NCBI RefSeq assembly: GCF_019734195.1
Contig: NZ_JAASHM010000003.1
Span: 62,001 to 126,000, forward strand
DNA from: Clostridium sp. K13
GTDB taxonomy: Bacteria > Bacillota > Clostridia > Clostridiales > Clostridiaceae
Direction: 5' to 3'
Length of the DNA stretch: 64,000 nucleotides
Shown: positions 1 to 8,567 of the stretch, piece by piece
Position numbering within the stretch: position 1 is the first letter of the stretch
Layout: each line of letters starts with the position of its first letter
Notes under the pieces: generated by a model
What the model saw: the letters and a program-made list of their open reading frames with translations, nothing else
Databases searched by the model: none
What the model was told of the DNA's origin: nothing
Position numbers and translations under genes: made by a program

Positions 1-435
1 AAAAGTTTTATACCTATGGAATTCTATAAATTTATAAATCAAGGAAGTGTAGTATTTCTAGATTCAACATTGGAAGAGAGGATTGAAAATATATTAAATG
101 ATTATGTTATTAAAGCTCAAACTGAATATATAAAATTTTATAACAATATAGATTTAGGGATGAGAAAATGGTATGAAAATATAGCAGGTAGTATGATGAA
201 GTTAAAAGAAAGACTTGGTGGTGATCGCTTTAAAGTTGTATTAGAAGAGTTAAAAACAGCTTTTAGCCTTCAATGCTCAACTAATGAATTTTATCATCAT
301 AACAGATGGATAGAATTATTTTTAGTTAACTATTATGATCCACTCTATAAACATTCTATATCAAAAGATACAAGAAATATTATTTATAAAGGTGATAAAA
401 AATCTGTATTAGAGTTTTTAAAGGCATTAAATTAA
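1..435 (+). CDS. mnmH: tRNA 2-selenouridine synthase, C-terminal part (5' end outside window)
   Basis: The reading frame is open from base 1, so the ATG at 16, which has no ribosome binding site, is probably internal and the gene is cut by the window edge. The visible part resembles the C-terminal half of MnmH/SelU: a stretch reading FLDSTLEERIENIL followed by DYV, then a helical region with KLKERLGG and the closing NYYDPLY. MnmH replaces sulfur by selenium in 2-thiouridine at tRNA position 34, using selenophosphate. The N-terminal rhodanese domain with the catalytic Cys and the P-loop would lie upstream and cannot be checked. The family call rests on local motif memory only. Confidence 0.7.
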   Translation, partial: KSFIPMEFYKFINQGSVVFLDSTLEERIENILNDYVIKAQTEYIKFYNNIDLGMRKWYENIAGSMMKLKERLGGDRFKVVLEELKTAFSLQCSTNEFYHHNRWIELFLVNYYDPLYKHSISKDTRNIIYKGDKKSVLEFLKALN

Positions 436-460
436 TTTTATTATGAAAGGATTGAAGTAA

Positions 461-1477
461 ATGAATTATAATGAAGTATTAAATAATGCAAAACATTGCA
501 TTGGTGAATATTGCAAAGCTTGTATAGAATGTAATGGAAAAGCATGTAAAAATCAAATTCCAGGTCCAGGAGCAAAAGGAATTGGAGATACTGCCATACG
601 TAATTATGATAAATGGAAAGAAATACGAGTTAATATGGATACTTTAACTGAAAATAGGTCTATTGATACAAGTATTGAACTATTTGGTCATAAATTTAAA
701 TATCCTTTTTTTGCTGGACCTGTAGGTGCAGTTAATTTACATTATGGTAATAAATATGATGATGTGTCTTATAATAATATTTTAGTTTCATCATGTGCTA
801 ATGAAGGAATATTAGCTTTTACTGGAGATGGTACTAATCCTGAAGTTATGAAATCAGCTACAGACGCTATAAAAAGCGTATCAGGATTAGGTATTCCTAC
901 AGTTAAGCCTTGGAACATAGATACTATAAAAGAAAAATTAAATTTAGTTAAAAATTCTGGTGCTATAGCAATAGCCATGGATATTGATGCTGCTGGCCTT
1001 CCATTTTTAAAAAACATGAATCCTCCAGCAGGAGCTAAATCAGTATCTGAACTTAAAGAAATAATTGAAATATCTAACTTACCATTTATAATAAAAGGAA
1101 TTATGACTGTAAAAGGGGCCTTAAAAGCTAAAGAAGCTGGTGCAACGGCAATTGTTGTATCTAATCATGGTGGTAGAGTTTTAGATCAATGTCCTTCAAC
1201 TGCAGAAGTATTATCTGATATTGTTGATGCGGTAGGAGATTCAATGAAAGTATTTGTTGATGGTGGAATACGTTCAGGAATTGATATATTTAAAGCATTA
1301 GCACTAGGTGCAGATGGAGTACTTATTTGTAGAACATTCGTTACTGCACTTTATGGTGGTGAAGAAGATGGGATTAAAACATACATTCATAAATTAGCTT
1401 CTGAACTGGAAGATACTATGGCCATGTGTGGTGCATATTCAATTAAAGATATTTCTAGAGAGATGATAAGAAAATAA
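461..1477 (+). CDS. FMN-dependent alpha-hydroxy-acid oxidizing protein (LldD-like)
   Basis: A TIM-barrel flavoprotein of 338 residues related to lactate and glycolate oxidases. The C-terminal half carries the family hallmarks: IIKGIMTVKGALKAKEAG, then SNHGGRVLDQ with the catalytic His and the substrate-binding Arg, then VFVDGGIRSGIDIFKAL, the FMN phosphate site. The N-terminus is unusual: about 20 residues rich in Cys (C13, C18, C21, C24, C29) before PGPGAKG. This could hold an Fe-S cluster or metal; that is inference. The start is supported by GAAAGGA about ten bases upstream. It follows the mnmH end by 25 bases and may be co-transcribed. The substrate is unknown. Confidence 0.85.
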   Translation: MNYNEVLNNAKHCIGEYCKACIECNGKACKNQIPGPGAKGIGDTAIRNYDKWKEIRVNMDTLTENRSIDTSIELFGHKFKYPFFAGPVGAVNLHYGNKYDDVSYNNILVSSCANEGILAFTGDGTNPEVMKSATDAIKSVSGLGIPTVKPWNIDTIKEKLNLVKNSGAIAIAMDIDAAGLPFLKNMNPPAGAKSVSELKEIIEISNLPFIIKGIMTVKGALKAKEAGATAIVVSNHGGRVLDQCPSTAEVLSDIVDAVGDSMKVFVDGGIRSGIDIFKALALGADGVLICRTFVTALYGGEEDGIKTYIHKLASELEDTMAMCGAYSIKDISREMIRK

Positions 1478-1560
1478 TAGGTATCTTTTTATTATAAAGA
1501 ACAAGAATCAAAGTAATTAATATACTAATAATATACCTTAAATATTAAGAGGATATGTTT

Positions 1561-2229
1561 ATGGATATTATAGAAAAGATTAAATTTTATATTGACTACT
1601 TTAGTAATAAAAATAATATTTTTTATGAATCTAAAAATAATGCTTTTTATAATACTATAATTAGGTATAGCTCTACTATAATAGAATTTGTAGATTTTGT
1701 TTATGAAATTAATTTAATAGATAATAATTATAAGAATACTATTAATATATATCATGAAAATTATAGTAAATTATATGAACTGGCAGATATATCTGACATT
1801 AAACTATCTAAAGCTCTTTTAACATATTATATAAAAGAAGAAAAGGTTTGTAAGGGATTAATTGCAAGTGCTATATATTATAATGTCTTTGAAAAAGTAC
1901 TATATAATATATTACCTTATTTAGCCTGGGATAAAATAATTAATAGATTAGGTAATAAAACAATTGAGTTTGAAACAATTCCTACTGATAAAAGAAAGCA
2001 TAGGTGGTTTAGTGCTAAAAGGAAAAATAATTTTATAGTTATAGATTGTGCTAATAAAAACATTCCATCTTGTAAGCTAACTAAAAAAAGAAAATTAATT
2101 TTTAAAGATTTTGAAAAATCATATTATCTATATTTAAAGATAAAAAATGGAGAAATAATTAGTAATGATGAAAAAAAATCAACTATTAATAAAAGTTATT
2201 TTTTTTCATTAATTTATAATTTATTATAA
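1561..2229 (+). CDS. Hypothetical protein (222 aa)
   Basis: I do not recognise the family. The first ATG of the frame (1555) lies two bases after the AAGAGG ribosome binding site, so I place the start at the second ATG, 1561, eight bases downstream. The protein is very rich in Asn, Ile, Tyr and Lys. It has a mostly helical N-terminal two thirds and then a basic stretch (DKRKHRWFSAKRKNN) followed by FIVIDCANKNIPSC. There is no signal peptide or clear membrane segment. A bidirectional terminator separates it from the convergent DeoR gene. The even richer A/T content than its neighbours could reflect transfer or weak constraint. Confidence 0.6.
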   Translation: MDIIEKIKFYIDYFSNKNNIFYESKNNAFYNTIIRYSSTIIEFVDFVYEINLIDNNYKNTINIYHENYSKLYELADISDIKLSKALLTYYIKEEKVCKGLIASAIYYNVFEKVLYNILPYLAWDKIINRLGNKTIEFETIPTDKRKHRWFSAKRKNNFIVIDCANKNIPSCKLTKKRKLIFKDFEKSYYLYLKIKNGEIISNDEKKSTINKSYFFSLIYNLL

Positions 2230-2234
2230 ACAAA

Positions 2235-2271
2235 AACAACTTCTATATTTTAATAGAAGTTGTTCTTTTTT
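2235..2271. terminator. Bidirectional intrinsic terminator
   Basis: A perfect 12-bp stem (AACAACTTCTAT with ATAGAAGTTGTT) with a six-base loop, followed on + by CTTTTTT and preceded by an A-run, so it can serve both convergent genes. Confidence 0.85.
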
Positions 2272-2280
2272 ATAAAAATA

Positions 2281-3045
2281 TTAAATTATATTTACATAAT
2301 ATTCCTTAAGATTTAATAATATTGATTCGTCTGGTAACTCTTCAGTAATTATTCCATAAAAATCAAGCAAGTTAGAAAATTTAAATGAACCATTTTTTTT
2401 GAATTTTTCATTTAAAGAAAGTAAAAATAATTTATCTGAGATCTTAGTAATTGCTTTCTTAGTTGCAGCGTCTTCTGAAAGTGAAGTACTTATAGTCCCA
2501 TCTCTAAGATCAATTCCTGTACACCCCATAAATGCTTTGTTACATCTATAATTATTTATTTGTTCTATAGCATGAGAGCCTATACTACCCCCAACATATG
2601 AGTTGTAATCTCCACCAATAAAAATAAATTTTGTATTGGTATCAGGTGTTATTAAAGATGCTATTTCAAACATATTAGTAATTACAGTTAATTGTTTATT
2701 ATTTTCTACAATTAATTTTGCTATCATAAAAGAAGTAGTTGATGCATCTAGAAAAATGGTATCATTATCTGATAACTTTTCAAATGATTTTTTAGCAATT
2801 ATACTTTTAAATTCTATATTTTCACTTATACGATTATTAAAACTTTTTATCTTAATAGGATTATTATCTATAGTAATAGCACCACCGTAGGTTCTACGAA
2901 GTAAATTTTTTCTCTCTAATACCTTTAAATCTTTTCTTATCATACTTTCACTAACATTAAATTCTTTACTTAAATCTTTTACAAGAATTTTACCATTTTG
3001 ATCTAACAACTCTAATATATATTTATGACGCTCTTCAGTAAACAT
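2281..3045 (-). CDS. DeoR/GlpR-family transcriptional regulator
   Basis: A sugar-responsive repressor-type protein of 254 residues. Residues 1-57 form the DeoR winged helix-turn-helix: EERHKYILELL, then VKDLSKEFNVSESMIRKDL, then LLRRTYGGA, which is the family signature. Residues about 75-235 form the DeoR C-terminal sensor domain, which usually binds a phosphorylated sugar. The start is backed by AAAGGAGA upstream. It is divergent from the HAD phosphatase gene, and the shared promoter region carries repeated decamers, so this regulator probably controls that gene and itself. The ligand cannot be told from sequence. Confidence 0.9.
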   Translation of the reverse strand: MFTEERHKYILELLDQNGKILVKDLSKEFNVSESMIRKDLKVLERKNLLRRTYGGAITIDNNPIKIKSFNNRISENIEFKSIIAKKSFEKLSDNDTIFLDASTTSFMIAKLIVENNKQLTVITNMFEIASLITPDTNTKFIFIGGDYNSYVGGSIGSHAIEQINNYRCNKAFMGCTGIDLRDGTISTSLSEDAATKKAITKISDKLFLLSLNEKFKKNGSFKFSNLLDFYGIITEELPDESILLNLKEYYVNII

Positions 3046-3110
3046 TTCATATCTCCTTTAATCATATTCCTATTTATTCTCATTGTATTCTATTTTAAAA
3101 AAGAAGTCAA

Positions 3111-3141
3111 TTGACAATAAGGATAAACTGAGATAAAATGA
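3111..3141 (+). promoter_or_regulatory. Promoter and possible DeoR-type operator of the HAD gene
   Basis: TTGACA (3111-3116), a 17-base spacer and TAAAAT (3134-3139) form a near-consensus sigma-A promoter. Two adjacent decamers, GATAAACTGA (3122-3131) and GATAAAATGA (3132-3141), cover the spacer and -10. A related inverted sequence, TCTCATTGTAT, lies near 3078 on the DeoR side. The repeats are a candidate operator. Confidence 0.6.
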
Positions 3142-3167
3142 GCATAACTAGGAATGGAGGGGATTTA

Positions 3168-3965
3168 ATGAAAAAAGCTGTATTTTTTGATATTGATGGA
3201 ACATTATTAGATCATTTTGGGGGAATAGTTGATATTACTCCTAATGTAAAGAAAGCAATTAGAGCTTTACAAAAAGAGGGACATTATGTCTTTATTTCAA
3301 CAGGAAGACCATATGCATTTTTAAGTAAAAATATATTAGATTTTGGGTTTGATGGATTTATTTTAGCTAATGGTGCTCATGTAATAATAAATAATGAAAC
3401 AATTCATAGTGATCATATTGAAAGTGAATTTATTAATAATTTAGCAAATGAATTAGACGAGCTTAATATACAGTACATATTAGAAGGTGAATATTATTCA
3501 TATATGAATAAAAAATTCAAGGAATTCTATGATTTTTATGATTCAGTAGGTGTTTCTAAAGATTTAATAAAAGATGAGTTTTCATTAGATGAAATTAAAA
3601 CATTTAAAATTGAAATGATGTGCCCAAATGATGATGTTGCAAAATCTTGTTTAGAAATTGTTCAAAGAAATAAAGATTATGATTATGTTAATAGCATAGC
3701 CATAAAATCTTTTGAATTATACTCTAAAAAGAATACGAAGGCCACTGGAATAATTAAAGTTTTAGAATACTTAGATATTAGTATTGAAAATAGTTATGCT
3801 TTTGGTGATGGAAAAAATGATATAGAAATGCTTTCTACTGTAGGATGTGGTATAGCTATGGGAAATGCAAATGATGAAGTAAAAAAATATGCACATAAAA
3901 TTACAGATGAAGTACAGAAAGATGGCGTTGCAACAGGAATAGAAAAATATATTTTAAAATTATAA
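3168..3965 (+). CDS. HAD-superfamily hydrolase, Cof type
   Basis: A cytoplasmic phosphatase of 265 residues, subclass IIB. Motif I is FFDIDGTLLDHF with the nucleophile and acid/base Asp pair. Motif II is FISTGRP. The C-terminal motif is FGDGKNDIEML, which coordinates magnesium. The cap domain lies between residues about 80 and 185. I choose ATG 3168 because GGAGGGG lies just before it, and because the upstream in-frame ATG at 3138 overlaps the -10 box and would precede the transcription start. Such enzymes dephosphorylate sugar phosphates or flavin intermediates; the neighbouring DeoR regulator favours a sugar phosphate. Confidence 0.9.
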   Translation: MKKAVFFDIDGTLLDHFGGIVDITPNVKKAIRALQKEGHYVFISTGRPYAFLSKNILDFGFDGFILANGAHVIINNETIHSDHIESEFINNLANELDELNIQYILEGEYYSYMNKKFKEFYDFYDSVGVSKDLIKDEFSLDEIKTFKIEMMCPNDDVAKSCLEIVQRNKDYDYVNSIAIKSFELYSKKNTKATGIIKVLEYLDISIENSYAFGDGKNDIEMLSTVGCGIAMGNANDEVKKYAHKITDEVQKDGVATGIEKYILKL

Positions 3966-3971
3966 AAAACT

Positions 3972-4016
3972 AAAGTACTTATATTTCTTACTTCTAAAGA
4001 AATATAAGTACTTTTT
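3972..4016. terminator. Bidirectional intrinsic terminator
   Basis: An 18-bp stem starting AAAGTACTTATATTT with a short loop and flanking A- and T-runs, between the convergent HAD and dusA genes. Confidence 0.85.
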
Positions 4017-4028
4017 ATTATAGTCTTT

Positions 4029-5072
4029 TTATAAATCCCATAAAACTTCAGGAGGCATAACTTCTAATATATTATATAATATATCAACTATAGTTTCTTT
4101 TTTTACATTACCTGATGATAGTAACTGTTTAAACTTTCTACTTCCTTTTTCACCTTGGAATAAACTTTGTAATGGAGCAGCTAAAGCATGTACATTGCTA
4201 CCTTTTTCAATTTCTTCAACAACATAAGGGATATAAGATTTAATAATTTCTCCTCGAGAAATTGATTTGCTATTTATATTTTTTTCATTAAGTTTATGTA
4301 AATTTGCTAATAGATAACAATCTTCATAGGAAGCTCTTCCTATCATAACTCCATCAACCTTTGTTAATGCATCTTTTATATTTTCTAAAGTCTTAAATCC
4401 ACCATTTATCTCTATATTTAAATAACTAAAATCCTTTTTTAATTTATAAACCATATCATAATCAAGAGGAGGAACTTCTCTATTATCTTTAGGACTAAGT
4501 CCCTTTAATATAGCTGAACGAGCATGAACAGTATATCTATCTGGTTTTGCTTTAGATACTGTGTTTAAAAATTCTAACAAGTCTTCATATCCATTCATTA
4601 TAATCTTTTTTGTATTGTCATCTAATACCCCAGTACCATCAATTCCTATTCTATGTTTTATTGTTACGGGTTTATTAGTTGCTTCTTTCATAGCCGAAAT
4701 TATTTCATAAACTAAATTCTTATCAGACATTAAAGCTGCTCCCATTAGATTTCCTGACACCCTATCAGAAGGGCAGCCACAATTTAAATTAATTTCTGCA
4801 TAATTATATTTTTCAGCCAGTTTAACAGCTTTATAAGCATCTTCTGAACTTGCAGCTGCTATTTGAAGAGCAACTGGTCCTTCATCTTCTCTAAAATATA
4901 GAATTTTATCTAAATCCCCATTAATTATTGCTTGAGCTGTTACCATTTCTGTATAAAGAAGCGCATCTTTATTCATAATTCTACAAAAATATCTAAAATG
5001 TCTATGTGATTTATCAACCATAGGTGCAATACTTATTTTAGGCGTTTTTATATTTGAAATATACTTTTCCAT
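4029..5072 (-). CDS. dusA: tRNA-dihydrouridine synthase, DusA type
   Basis: Reduces specific D-loop uridines of tRNA to dihydrouridine with FMN and NADPH. The 347-residue protein starts with the FMN-barrel motif ISIAPMVDKSHRHFRYF and has LYTEMVTAQAI and VALQIAAAS. It then has EINLNCGCPSDRVSGNLMGAALM; the Cys of GCPSDRV is the catalytic acid. KGLSPKDNREVPPLDY and INGGFKTLENI follow. The KGLSPKDNREVPPLDY block is typical of DusA (U20/U20a) rather than the DusB type common in Firmicutes. AAAGGA precedes the start. It is monocistronic, with a convergent HAD gene downstream. Confidence 0.85.
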   Translation of the reverse strand: MEKYISNIKTPKISIAPMVDKSHRHFRYFCRIMNKDALLYTEMVTAQAIINGDLDKILYFREDEGPVALQIAAASSEDAYKAVKLAEKYNYAEINLNCGCPSDRVSGNLMGAALMSDKNLVYEIISAMKEATNKPVTIKHRIGIDGTGVLDDNTKKIIMNGYEDLLEFLNTVSKAKPDRYTVHARSAILKGLSPKDNREVPPLDYDMVYKLKKDFSYLNIEINGGFKTLENIKDALTKVDGVMIGRASYEDCYLLANLHKLNEKNINSKSISRGEIIKSYIPYVVEEIEKGSNVHALAAPLQSLFQGEKGSRKFKQLLSSGNVKKETIVDILYNILEVMPPEVLWDL

Positions 5073-5159
5073 CTTTTGTATCCTTTCATTTTAATAAATT
5101 ATTATGTTTTATTATAGCATATAAAATTTTAATTACTTATATAACTAGGAATAAAGGTG

Positions 5160-5190
5160 AAAGAATTATAAAAATTTATAATTCTTTGTT
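5160..5190. repeat. Orphan inverted repeat in the dusA-lipoprotein gap
   Basis: AAAGAATTATAAA is followed almost directly by TTTATAATTCTTT and TGTTTT. It looks like an intrinsic terminator, but no gene on the + strand ends before it. The rest of the 254-base gap is A/T-rich. A TATAAT (5261-5266) inside the small palindrome GTGTA-N9-TACAC (5259-5277) may be the -10 of the lipoprotein gene. Confidence 0.45.
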
Positions 5191-5326
5191 TTAAGGTAAA
5201 TATAATATTTTTATTTATATAAATTAATATAATATATAGATTTTATTACCAATTTAAGTGTATAATTAAATTACACATAATAAAATATAATTTAATTATC
5301 TTCTTAATAATAAATGGAGGAAACCT

Positions 5327-5890
5327 ATGAAAAGAATTATATTAGTAATTTCCATTGTTTTATTAAATTTACTTCTTATAAGCTGTATGGAAAGTAAAAT
5401 TTATTTAAATAGAAATGATGAGGAATTAAAAGATATTAATAAAGAGGAATTAGAAAATATAGTTAATGAATATAGTCTTTCTGTTATAGATGAAATTTAT
5501 GTTGCAGATACAAAAATTGTAGGGTTTTCAACTGATTCTACTCAAGGAGTTTTTGTATATGAAAAAGATAATGAAGGAAAATATCAATTGAATCAGACAA
5601 ATAAATTAGACATTTCTAAAGAGGGATTAGGTGTTTCTAATTACAGAATAATTTATGAAAATTATAATGATATATCTAAGGCAAAATATGGTTATGTTAT
5701 AATTTCTAATGGGGAAAAGGTTTCAAGGGTCGAAATCACAATAAATGATATTTATAAATATACTGCTGATTTAGAACTTGGAAGAGAATCTATGGTTTTA
5801 ATAAAGGAAAATTTAACCCCTGAAGAAAGTTCTGGAATTCGTTTAGATGTTAAATATTTCGATGATGATAATAATGAACTATTCCAATAA
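5327..5890 (+). CDS. Hypothetical lipoprotein
   Basis: A 187-residue protein with a type II signal peptide: MKRIILVISIVLLNLL, then the lipobox LISC. It would be cleaved before Cys20 and anchored on the outer face of the membrane. The remaining 165 residues look like a mixed alpha/beta domain without motifs I recognise. GGAGG lies just upstream of the ATG. It precedes signal peptidase I by 48 bases; type I peptidase would not process this lipoprotein, so co-location need not mean cooperation. Confidence 0.7.
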   Translation: MKRIILVISIVLLNLLLISCMESKIYLNRNDEELKDINKEELENIVNEYSLSVIDEIYVADTKIVGFSTDSTQGVFVYEKDNEGKYQLNQTNKLDISKEGLGVSNYRIIYENYNDISKAKYGYVIISNGEKVSRVEITINDIYKYTADLELGRESMVLIKENLTPEESSGIRLDVKYFDDDNNELFQ

Positions 5891-5938
5891 TCATTTCTAT
5901 TTATTGGACAATCTATATGGTAATAATGGGAGAGTATT

Positions 5939-6472
5939 ATGATAGAGGTAGTAAAGAAAAAAAAGTTTTTTATGAAAGTTTTTTATGATTGGATTATACC
6001 AATTATTTGTGCAGTTTTTATAGCTATATTAATAAATAAATTTCTAATATTTCAAATTCAAATTCCTAGTGAATCAATGCTTCCAACTCTAGAGATAGGT
6101 GATAGATTATTTGCTAATAGAATATATAAAGAAGAAAGTCTAAGTAGAGGAGATTTAATAATTTTTTATTCTGATGAAAAAAAAGAATTAATGATAAAAA
6201 GGTTAATAGGATTACCTAATGATAATGTTGTAATAGATAATGGTGTATTAAGTGTAAATGGTGAAATTTTAACTGAAGATTATATCCAGAATCAAGATTA
6301 TTTTAGTGGATCTTATACTGTACCGGCTGGAAAGTACTTCTTTTTAGGAGATAATAGAGGTGACTCATTTGATTCTAGATATTGGGTAAATAAATATATA
6401 GACTTTAATGATATAAAAGGAAAAGCATTTATTAAGGTATTTCCTTTTGATGAATTTGGTTTTATAAATTAA
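5939..6472 (+). CDS. lepB: Signal peptidase I
   Basis: Membrane-anchored serine protease that removes signal peptides from secreted proteins. One N-terminal membrane segment spans residues about 18-36. The catalytic Ser is S46 in PSESMLPTL and the general-base Lys is K87 in MIKRLIG. Box E is FFLGDNRGDSFDSRYW. The length of 177 residues is typical of Gram-positive Sip proteins. GGGAGAG lies a few bases before the ATG. It probably forms a two-gene unit with the upstream lipoprotein and ends at a terminator shared with the convergent marR gene. Confidence 0.95.
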   Translation: MIEVVKKKKFFMKVFYDWIIPIICAVFIAILINKFLIFQIQIPSESMLPTLEIGDRLFANRIYKEESLSRGDLIIFYSDEKKELMIKRLIGLPNDNVVIDNGVLSVNGEILTEDYIQNQDYFSGSYTVPAGKYFFLGDNRGDSFDSRYWVNKYIDFNDIKGKAFIKVFPFDEFGFIN

Positions 6473-6475
6473 ATA

Positions 6476-6511
6476 AAAAGAGAGCATTTATTAAAAAGTG
6501 CTCTCTTTTTA
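6476..6511. terminator. Bidirectional intrinsic terminator
   Basis: AAAAGAGAGCA pairs with TGCTCTCTTTT across a 12-base loop, between the convergent lepB and marR genes. Confidence 0.8.
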
Positions 6512-6946
6512 TTATTTTGTAGCATTTTCTGAAAAACATTGTATAACTTCAAGATATTTTTCTATATCTTTTTTATCTATTCCTTCTGTAATTTTATTTA
6601 TAAATTTATTTTGCATATCATATAACTCTTTTATTATAGGTTTAGATTCTTCAGTAAGCTTTAAGTGTTGACATCGTCTATCATTTTTATCAATATTAAT
6701 TTTTAGAAGTCCTTTTTCTAAAAGTGGTTCTACAGCTTTTGAAACATACGCCTTTGAAAATCCTTTTAATTTAACTATATCTTTAGCTGTATCGCATGTT
6801 GGATTATTGTTAAGAAAGGCTAGAACATCAGCTTCTGGTTTTGTAATTCCACATTCAGCCGCAACTTTTACTGATAAATTATAATATAAATCATTTATAT
6901 TCTTAATAGAATACAGTATTTTAGTAATATCAAAATTGTTTTTCAT
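6512..6946 (-). CDS. MarR-family transcriptional regulator
   Basis: A 144-residue winged-helix dimer. The DNA-binding part covers residues about 35-100: KPEADVLAFL, then AKDIVKLKGFSKAYVSKAVEPLLEKGLL, then DKNDRRCQHLKLTEE, where the DxRxxxxxLT wing is the MarR hallmark. The start has GGAGG upstream. It is divergent from a MATE efflux gene, the classic arrangement for a local repressor that senses drugs or organic acids. It could in principle be the missing FabT for the fab operon at 11.5 kb, but nothing here shows that. Confidence 0.9.
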   Translation of the reverse strand: MKNNFDITKILYSIKNINDLYYNLSVKVAAECGITKPEADVLAFLNNNPTCDTAKDIVKLKGFSKAYVSKAVEPLLEKGLLKINIDKNDRRCQHLKLTEESKPIIKELYDMQNKFINKITEGIDKKDIEKYLEVIQCFSENATK

Positions 6947-6961
6947 TATTATCCTCCATAT

Positions 6962-6996
6962 ATAGTTGACGTATAAACTGTTTCCTTGTAAACTAT
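6962..6996. promoter_or_regulatory. Candidate MarR operator between marR and the MATE gene
   Basis: ATAGTTGAC (6962-6970) and GTAAACTAT (6988-6996) are inverted with one mismatch in nine. They lie midway between two divergent start codons, where a local MarR dimer would act. No regulator binding is shown. Confidence 0.35.
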
Positions 6997-7046
6997 TTTA
7001 TAGAAATTATTATTATTTGTCAATTTTATTAAAGGAGAAAGATATT

Positions 7047-8444
7047 ATGCAACATAATCAAACTGAAGAATTAGGAAGTTGCAGTGTAGGAAAACTACTT
7101 TTTAAATTAGCAGTTCCTGCAATTGCAGCACAAATTATTAACTTATTGTACAATTTAGTAGACCGTATGTATATTGGACATATTGCAAACGTTGGTAAAT
7201 TAGCACTTACAGGTGTAGGAGTATGTTTACCTCTTATTATGCTTATTTCAGCATTTGCTGCTCTTGTAAGTATGGGTGCTGCTCCAAGAGCTTCCATCTT
7301 TTTAGGAAAAGGTGAAAAAGATAATGCAGAAAAGACCTTAGGAAATTCATTTTCATTATTAATAATTTTATCACTTATTATTACAGTTATTTTTTCTTTA
7401 TTTTCAAAGGACTTACTTTTAATATTTGGAGCAAGTGAAAATACAATAGAATTTGCAGTAAGTTATATGAAAATATATAGCCTTGGAACAATATTTGTTC
7501 AATTAACTCTTGGACTTAATGCATTTATTAGTGCACAAGGTTTTGCCAAAACTAGTATGATGACAGTTTTAATAGGAGCAATCTTTAATATTATACTTGA
7601 TCCTATATTTATTTTTGGATTCAATATGGGAGTATCTGGTGCCGCGTTAGCAACAATAATTTCTCAATCATTATCTATGATTTGGATATTATTCTTCTTA
7701 ACAGGTAAAAAAACAACATTAAAATTAAGAAAGAAAAATTTACGTTTATCTAAGGAAATAATACTTCCTTCTATATTATTAGGACTAGCACCATTTATAA
7801 TGCAATCTACAGAAAGTTTAATAGCGGTTTGTTTTAACTCATCACTCTTAAAATATGGAGGGGATGTTGCAGTTGGAGCAATGACAATTCTTACAAGTGT
7901 AATGCAATTCTCAATGCTTCCACTTACTGGTTTAACACAAGGTGGTCAACCAATTATAAGTTATAATTATGGTGCTAAAAATGCTGATCGTGTTAAAAAA
8001 GCATTTAAAATACTACTTATTTCATGTTTAGTATATTCATTTGTACTATGGGGACTTGCAATGATAACCCCTAGAACTTTCGTGCTTATATTTAATAATG
8101 ATCCAGAACTTGTTGAATTTACAAGTCATGCTTTAAGAATATATATGGCTGTTTCTTGTGTATTTGGTATACAAATTGCTTGTCAACAATCATTTATTGC
8201 ATTAGGAAATGCAAAAACATCATTATTCTTAGCTTTATTAAGAAAAATATTATTATTAGTACCTTTAATTTATATTATGCCACTATTTATGGCTGATAAA
8301 ACAACAGCTGTATTTACAGCAGAACCTGTAGCTGATATATTAGCTGTTTCTACAACTGCTATATTATTCTTTATTCAATTTAGAAGGGCTATGAAGGAAA
8401 TATCAGAACCACTTGACTTAAAAACAAAAAGTAATTTATCTTAG
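7047..8444 (+). CDS. MATE-family multidrug/sodium efflux transporter
   Basis: An integral membrane protein of 465 residues with about 12 membrane segments in two homologous halves (from residue about 15 and about 240). Family cues include LAVPAIAAQIINLLYNLVDRMYIG near the start and the second-half segment GLTQGGQPIISYNYGAKN, the MATE signature region. I start at ATG 7047 after AAAGGAGAAA; the upstream extension to 6966 overlaps the probable regulatory region. It exports cationic drugs or metabolites using an ion gradient; the substrate is not predictable. It is likely repressed by the divergent MarR protein. Confidence 0.9.
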   Translation: MQHNQTEELGSCSVGKLLFKLAVPAIAAQIINLLYNLVDRMYIGHIANVGKLALTGVGVCLPLIMLISAFAALVSMGAAPRASIFLGKGEKDNAEKTLGNSFSLLIILSLIITVIFSLFSKDLLLIFGASENTIEFAVSYMKIYSLGTIFVQLTLGLNAFISAQGFAKTSMMTVLIGAIFNIILDPIFIFGFNMGVSGAALATIISQSLSMIWILFFLTGKKTTLKLRKKNLRLSKEIILPSILLGLAPFIMQSTESLIAVCFNSSLLKYGGDVAVGAMTILTSVMQFSMLPLTGLTQGGQPIISYNYGAKNADRVKKAFKILLISCLVYSFVLWGLAMITPRTFVLIFNNDPELVEFTSHALRIYMAVSCVFGIQIACQQSFIALGNAKTSLFLALLRKILLLVPLIYIMPLFMADKTTAVFTAEPVADILAVSTTAILFFIQFRRAMKEISEPLDLKTKSNLS

Positions 8445-8450
8445 AATCTT

Positions 8451-8478
8451 AAATGCACCTATTTTATAGGTGCATTTT
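8451..8478 (+). terminator. Intrinsic terminator after the MATE gene
   Basis: AAATGCACCTAT pairs with ATAGGTGCATTT across a three-base loop and is followed by TT. Confidence 0.85.
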
Positions 8479-8484
8479 TCAAAA

Positions 8485-8512
8485 TTGACATAAATTTAAC
8501 AGAACATATATT
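8485..8512 (+). promoter_or_regulatory. Promoter of the Bax-inhibitor-like gene
   Basis: TTGACA (8485-8490) and TATATT (8507-8512) with a 16-base spacer, directly after the MATE terminator and about 55 bases before the next start codon. Confidence 0.6.
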
Positions 8513-8567
8513 ATTATTTCATATTATATGGATATAATAAAAATGGAAGGTAGTAGGAGGTTTTGAA

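Noticed and set aside
3138-3167. Upstream ATG of the HAD frame
   Set aside because: It overlaps the -10 box, so it lies before the transcription start, and GGAGGGG precedes the later ATG at 3168.
6519-6535. CodY-like sequence ATTTTCTGAAAA
   Set aside because: It lies inside the marR coding end, far from a promoter, and matches only part of the motif.
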